NCBI RefSeq assembly: GCF_013141765.1
Contig: NZ_WHOD01000105.1
Span: 1-64,000 of the forward strand
Length of the DNA stretch: 64,000 nt
Direction of reading: 5' to 3'
From: Paenibacillus foliorum
GTDB lineage: Bacteria; Bacillota; Bacilli; Paenibacillales; NBRC-103111
Positions 60,548-64,000 of this stretch are shown here, one piece after another. How positions within the stretch are numbered: the stretch's first letter is position 1; every line of letters begins with the position of its first letter. Below the pieces are notes generated by a model. That model had not been told where the DNA came from. It saw only the letters and a program-made list of their open reading frames with translations, and did not search any database. Both the position numbers and the translations under genes were made by a program.

Positions 60548-63331
60548 TTAAGATAGCTGCTTCTTTAAATCAAACAAAAAGTTCATAGCCATCATCGGTG
60601 TCATATTCATTAAATCCGCACCCTTCAATTGTTCGAGCAGCTGTTCAGTACGTGGATCTGTTTTTTTCTTTGTTCTCTCTGATTGAGCTTCTGTTTCTTG
60701 GAACAGACTTAATTGTACAGCCGGCCCTTCTTTAATCTGTTGAGGCTGAGGCTGCAGCTCCTTAGTAAGATCCTGTTCAGTCATTGCTGGAGCAGCTTGA
60801 CTTATTGGCTCATGGATTTCTATCTCATGCTGTGCTTCCGAACTATTTACCTGAAGATTTGTTCGCTCCGACTTTGTAACTTCGGCTGTCATTCGACTGG
60901 ATGCAGCCTGATCCTGTCCCATCAGCAGCTCGGCGCGCGCTTCAAAAGTGTTCAGCAGCTCGTAGGAGCGATCAATAATCCCTCCAGGAAGTCCAGCGAT
61001 TTGAGCGCAATAGATACCGTAGCTAGTGCTGGCAGCGCCTGGAATCAGCTTACGCAGGAAGGTTACCTGCCGTCCGCTTTCTTTGACAGCCATACAATAG
61101 TTGCGTAATGATTGGAGCGTTTCTTCCAGATGGGCCAATTCATGAAAATGAGTTGAAACCAGTGTCTTGCAGCCAATCTTATCATGCAAATATTCAATTA
61201 CAGCCTGAGCTATAGCCATGCCTTCTCCGGTTGAAGTTCCGCGGCCCAGTTCGTCAATGATGACCAAGCTCTTGGATGTGGCTTTCTCTGTCATAACTTG
61301 AATATCCATCATTTCTACCATAAATGTACTTTGCCCGCCGATCAGATCATCCGCAGCTCCAATTCGAGTAAAGATTCGGTCAATTATGGGTACCTGCGCT
61401 GATTTGGCCGGAACGAAGCAGCCGATCTGCGCCATTAAGCAAATGATTGCCACCTGCCGCATATAAGTACTTTTCCCAGCCATATTAGGCCCGGTAATTA
61501 GCAGCATACTGCCTTCCTGTTGGTTAAGTGAAGTTTCATTTGCAATAAAGACTCCATCCTGCATCACAGCCTCGACTACGGGATGGCGACCTTCTTCTAT
61601 CTGAAGCTCGAAAAACTCCCCCACCTTAGGCCGTGTATAACGGTTAGCCGCACTGACCGCAGCCAAAGACTGATACACGTCAACGGAGGCTATCTGCTCC
61701 GCAAGCTGCTGCAGCCTCAAAATATGGGCGGACAGCTTGTCCCGCAGCTGCATGAACAGCTCATACTCGAGATCGACCATCTTCTCCTGAGCTTCGAGAA
61801 TCAAACCTTCTTTCTCTTTGAGCTCCGGAGTAATAAAGCGTTCCGCATTAGCTAGCGTCTGCTTGCGTTCGTAACGTCCATCCTCAAGCGCAGAAATGTT
61901 CGCTTTAGTAACTTCGATATAATAGCCAAACACTTTGTTATAGCCGATCTTCAATGACTTAACGCCAGTCAGCTCCCGCTCCTGCTTTTCGAGCTCGGCA
62001 ATCCACTGCTTGCCGTTCGTGCTGGCCTCGCGCAGCTGATCCAAGTAGGCGTGGTAGCCCGCCTTGATCATGCTGCCGTCCCGGATCGAGACGGGCGGCT
62101 CTTCCGTGATGGCGTCTTCGATCCACGCCATCACATCATGGCACGGATCCATCCGTGCCGTAAGATTAGCGAGCGTCGCGGAACCCGACGCGGCGCATAC
62201 CTGCTTCAGCAGCGGAACCTGCTGAAGCGAGCTCTTGAGCGCGACCAGGTCGCGAGCGTTGGCGTTGCCGTAGGCAATCCGCGCCACGAGCCGCTCCAGG
62301 TCGTAGACTTCCTTCAGCGACTGCTTCAGCTCGTCGCGGACGATCAGCTGGTGGTACAGCCTGTCCACCGCTTCAAGCCTCTCTTCAATAGCCGCTGCGT
62401 TCATAAGCGGCTTCTCAATCCAACGGCGCAGCAGCCTGCCGCCCATCGCTGTGACGGTTTTATCCATAAGCCACAGCAGTGTACCTTTCTTAGTCCGATC
62501 TCGAACGGTTTCTACCAATTCGAGATTACGCCGTGTAAATGGATCCATGATCATATATTGATTCTGCTCATAGACACGAATATTTTTGATATGCCCTAAA
62601 GACCGCTTCTGTGTCTCAATCAGATATGCCATCAATAGCTTGACACAGGATGCTCCGCCCAACGGCAGCTCAGCTAGCTCCGATTCAGCAAAATAATCCC
62701 CAAGCTCGAGAGCCGAGCCGCTGCCTACTTGCTCACGCGGCGTCATAACAGTAGTTCCAGCCCAGGCGGGTGAAAACTCCCGAAGCCTTTTGAGGAGATC
62801 AGGCGAAGCCAGAAGCTCCGAAGGATGATACACATTCATCTCGTCTGCAACAAGCGTAAGTGTACCCTCCAAACGAGTGACGAACAGCTCCCCCGTTGAG
62901 ATATCACAAGCAGCGAAGCCATAGCTCCCATCCTCTGCTTCTGTTACGGAAACCATATAATTATTGGTCTCTCCAAGTGAGCGAGCATCCATCACGGTTC
63001 CAGGGGTGACTATGCGGATAATTTCCCGCCTAACGATCCCCTTCGCCGCCGACGGGTCCTCAACCTGCTCGCAGATTGCGACCTTGAACCCTTTTTCTAT
63101 TAATCTGGCAATATAGTTATCCGCCGAATGATAGGGTATGCCGCACATAGGAATACGCTCCTCAGCTCCCCCTCCCCGTCCGGTCAGCGTAATTTCCAAT
63201 TCACGTGAAGCTTCAATAGCATCCTCAAAAAACATTTCATAAAAATCGCCCAATCGGAAAAACAAAAATGCGTCGGGCACCTCCGCCTTAATGGCAAGGT
63301 ATTGCTCGATCATTGGCGTGTAATTAGCCAT
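60548..63331 (-). CDS. mutS: DNA mismatch repair protein MutS
   Basis: MutS recognises mismatches. It has the mismatch-wedge motif FFRLGDFYEMF near the N-terminus (about residue 25), a connector and clamp region, and the ABC-type ATPase with GPNMAGKSTYMRQV, VIIDELGRGTSTGEG and STHFHELAHLEE. A Q/P/T-rich insertion and a C-terminal beta-clamp-binding-like tail follow. The start at 63331 (MANYTPMIEQYL) is chosen by homology; the GGAGG is 12 bases upstream. The 927 residues are slightly longer than in Bacillus because of the C-terminal extension. Confidence 0.97.
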   Translation of the reverse strand: MANYTPMIEQYLAIKAEVPDAFLFFRLGDFYEMFFEDAIEASRELEITLTGRGGGAEERIPMCGIPYHSADNYIARLIEKGFKVAICEQVEDPSAAKGIVRREIIRIVTPGTVMDARSLGETNNYMVSVTEAEDGSYGFAACDISTGELFVTRLEGTLTLVADEMNVYHPSELLASPDLLKRLREFSPAWAGTTVMTPREQVGSGSALELGDYFAESELAELPLGGASCVKLLMAYLIETQKRSLGHIKNIRVYEQNQYMIMDPFTRRNLELVETVRDRTKKGTLLWLMDKTVTAMGGRLLRRWIEKPLMNAAAIEERLEAVDRLYHQLIVRDELKQSLKEVYDLERLVARIAYGNANARDLVALKSSLQQVPLLKQVCAASGSATLANLTARMDPCHDVMAWIEDAITEEPPVSIRDGSMIKAGYHAYLDQLREASTNGKQWIAELEKQERELTGVKSLKIGYNKVFGYYIEVTKANISALEDGRYERKQTLANAERFITPELKEKEGLILEAQEKMVDLEYELFMQLRDKLSAHILRLQQLAEQIASVDVYQSLAAVSAANRYTRPKVGEFFELQIEEGRHPVVEAVMQDGVFIANETSLNQQEGSMLLITGPNMAGKSTYMRQVAIICLMAQIGCFVPAKSAQVPIIDRIFTRIGAADDLIGGQSTFMVEMMDIQVMTEKATSKSLVIIDELGRGTSTGEGMAIAQAVIEYLHDKIGCKTLVSTHFHELAHLEETLQSLRNYCMAVKESGRQVTFLRKLIPGAASTSYGIYCAQIAGLPGGIIDRSYELLNTFEARAELLMGQDQAASSRMTAEVTKSERTNLQVNSSEAQHEIEIHEPISQAAPAMTEQDLTKELQPQPQQIKEGPAVQLSLFQETEAQSERTKKKTDPRTEQLLEQLKGADLMNMTPMMAMNFLFDLKKQLS

Positions 63332-63497
63332 ACTTTTACCCAACCTCCAGCTACTTTGCGTCAATTACTCTATGAGTCCCAACTTTGGGGAACATAAATA
63401 TCTACGGGAGTTTGAAGCTTGCAACAAGTCTGCAAACACCACGATTCCTTCAAACTCCATTCCAAATGAATCCTCTACAAAACTCCCAATCATTATA

Positions 63498-64000
63498 TCA
63501 CGAATTAATAGACGATTCTTCTTTTACGCGAAAAGGACCAATTTTCCAACCGCGACGTATATCGCCCTGTTCATTCCAGCCTTCCTGACGCAATAGCATC
63601 GACTTGATTGGCGTCAAATACTTCTCGTATTTACGATAGGCCGGCAGCCGCATTAAGTCTCCCCATAGACCCGGAATGAGGGGGCGGATCCTGGATTTGT
63701 CGCCCTCGTAATAAGCCTCCTGTAACGCGAGATCATTTAAGGGACGAGCCGGAAGGAGAGCGTAATGATCCGCAACTAATTTGGCCATCGCAAAAACCCC
63801 TTTGGCAACGGTTGGAGAGACCAGCCAGCTCGGCAGCACGCGATATTCGAATCCCCCGTAACGCTTGCGGCGAAAGTCCCCTAGATAGCCGTATTTAGGC
63901 TTTCTATTCCCTGTGGTTGCATCTTCCAATAAAATGAGCGGCAGCGCTAAATAATTATCCATCACCCGAAGCAGCTCGCTATTTAGCCAAGTGCCGCTAA
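63498..64000 (-). CDS. Putative amidoligase (COOH-NH2 ligase type 2), C-terminal part
   Basis: The frame is open to the right edge, so only the last 167 or so codons are seen. The part MDNYLALPLILLED, KPKYGYLGDFRRKRYGGFEYRVLPSW and VAKGVFAMAKLVADHY matches the putative amidoligase family (phiEco32-like COOH-NH2 ligase), an ATP-grasp-related family thought to make amide bonds. The start in the window (63965) is internal: the frame continues upstream as GTWLNSELLRVMDNY. It is transcribed towards mutS, which begins 167 bases further on. Confidence 0.75.
   Translation of the reverse strand, partial: SGTWLNSELLRVMDNYLALPLILLEDATTGNRKPKYGYLGDFRRKRYGGFEYRVLPSWLVSPTVAKGVFAMAKLVADHYALLPARPLNDLALQEAYYEGDKSRIRPLIPGLWGDLMRLPAYRKYEKYLTPIKSMLLRQEGWNEQGDIRRGWKIGPFRVKEESSINS

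Overview
The window looks like chromosome from an endospore-forming, low-to-mid GC Bacillota of the Paenibacillus type. The evidence is the mutS-S41 peptidase-mutL-miaA-hfq order, spoVK/hflX/ynbB-like/glnR/glnA synteny, the lexA/yneA/ynzC locus with Gram-positive SOS boxes, the spore gene tlp, a KinB-like sporulation kinase, and GGAGG-type ribosome binding sites with frequent TTG and GTG starts. Most genes lie on the minus strand. No rRNA, tRNA or CRISPR array was seen.

Left part (1-4.9 kb) is accessory and gene-poor. It holds a SUFU-domain protein, a truncated histidine phosphatase, a 66-residue orphan and an AT-rich orphan TnsD/TniQ target selector with no transposase. Two copies of a short intergenic repeat and a 20-bp tandem repeat lie here. 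From 4.9 to 9.5 kb is a compact Tad-type pilus/secretion operon (tadZ-tadA-tadB-tadC-flp), including a 57-residue Flp pilin and a possible 32-residue membrane peptide at the operon head. Between the upstream KinB-like kinase and this operon sit a good sigma-A promoter and, just after it, an intrinsic terminator.

From 11 to 24 kb: coaD; two methyltransferases (one RlmM-like); a YlmA-like ABC ATPase; a cyclic-phosphate receiver-like protein whose real start seems not to be ATG/GTG/TTG; a DNA-repair run (nfo, Fpg/Nei glycosylase, mrfB, mrfA); a YdjM/YfhP-like membrane protein; and a pair of acyltransferases (LpxL-like plus OlsB-like) that could make an N-acyl aminolipid. From 23.8 to 33.6 kb: lrgAB, tlp, rnz, metH, mtnD, a HAD phosphatase, small conserved genes, and the divergent yneA/lexA SOS locus.

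From 33.8 to 41 kb: glnRA with a well-formed GlnR operator and promoter, a PLP-dependent YnbB-like lyase, hflX, spoVK, a histidine phosphatase and a HAD mutase. From 41 to 45 kb: GNAT, SDR, and an overlapping three-gene operon (ADP-ribosylglycohydrolase, alpha/beta hydrolase, VOC protein). From 45 to 64 kb: a cyclophilin lipoprotein, a class A PBP with a (GQ)36 tail, hfq, miaA, an RsmJ-like methyltransferase, a PAS-HD-GYP protein, a DUF695/RraB-like membrane protein, a secreted repeat protein, a two-component system, mutL, an S41 peptidase, mutS, and the C-terminal part of a putative amidoligase running off the right edge.

No unmistakably new multi-gene system was found. The best candidates for something under-described are the minimal Tad operon with its promoter-terminator leader, the OlsB/LpxL-like pair, the orphan TnsD island, the ADP-ribosylglycohydrolase operon, and the repeat-like 200 bp after the cyclophilin gene.
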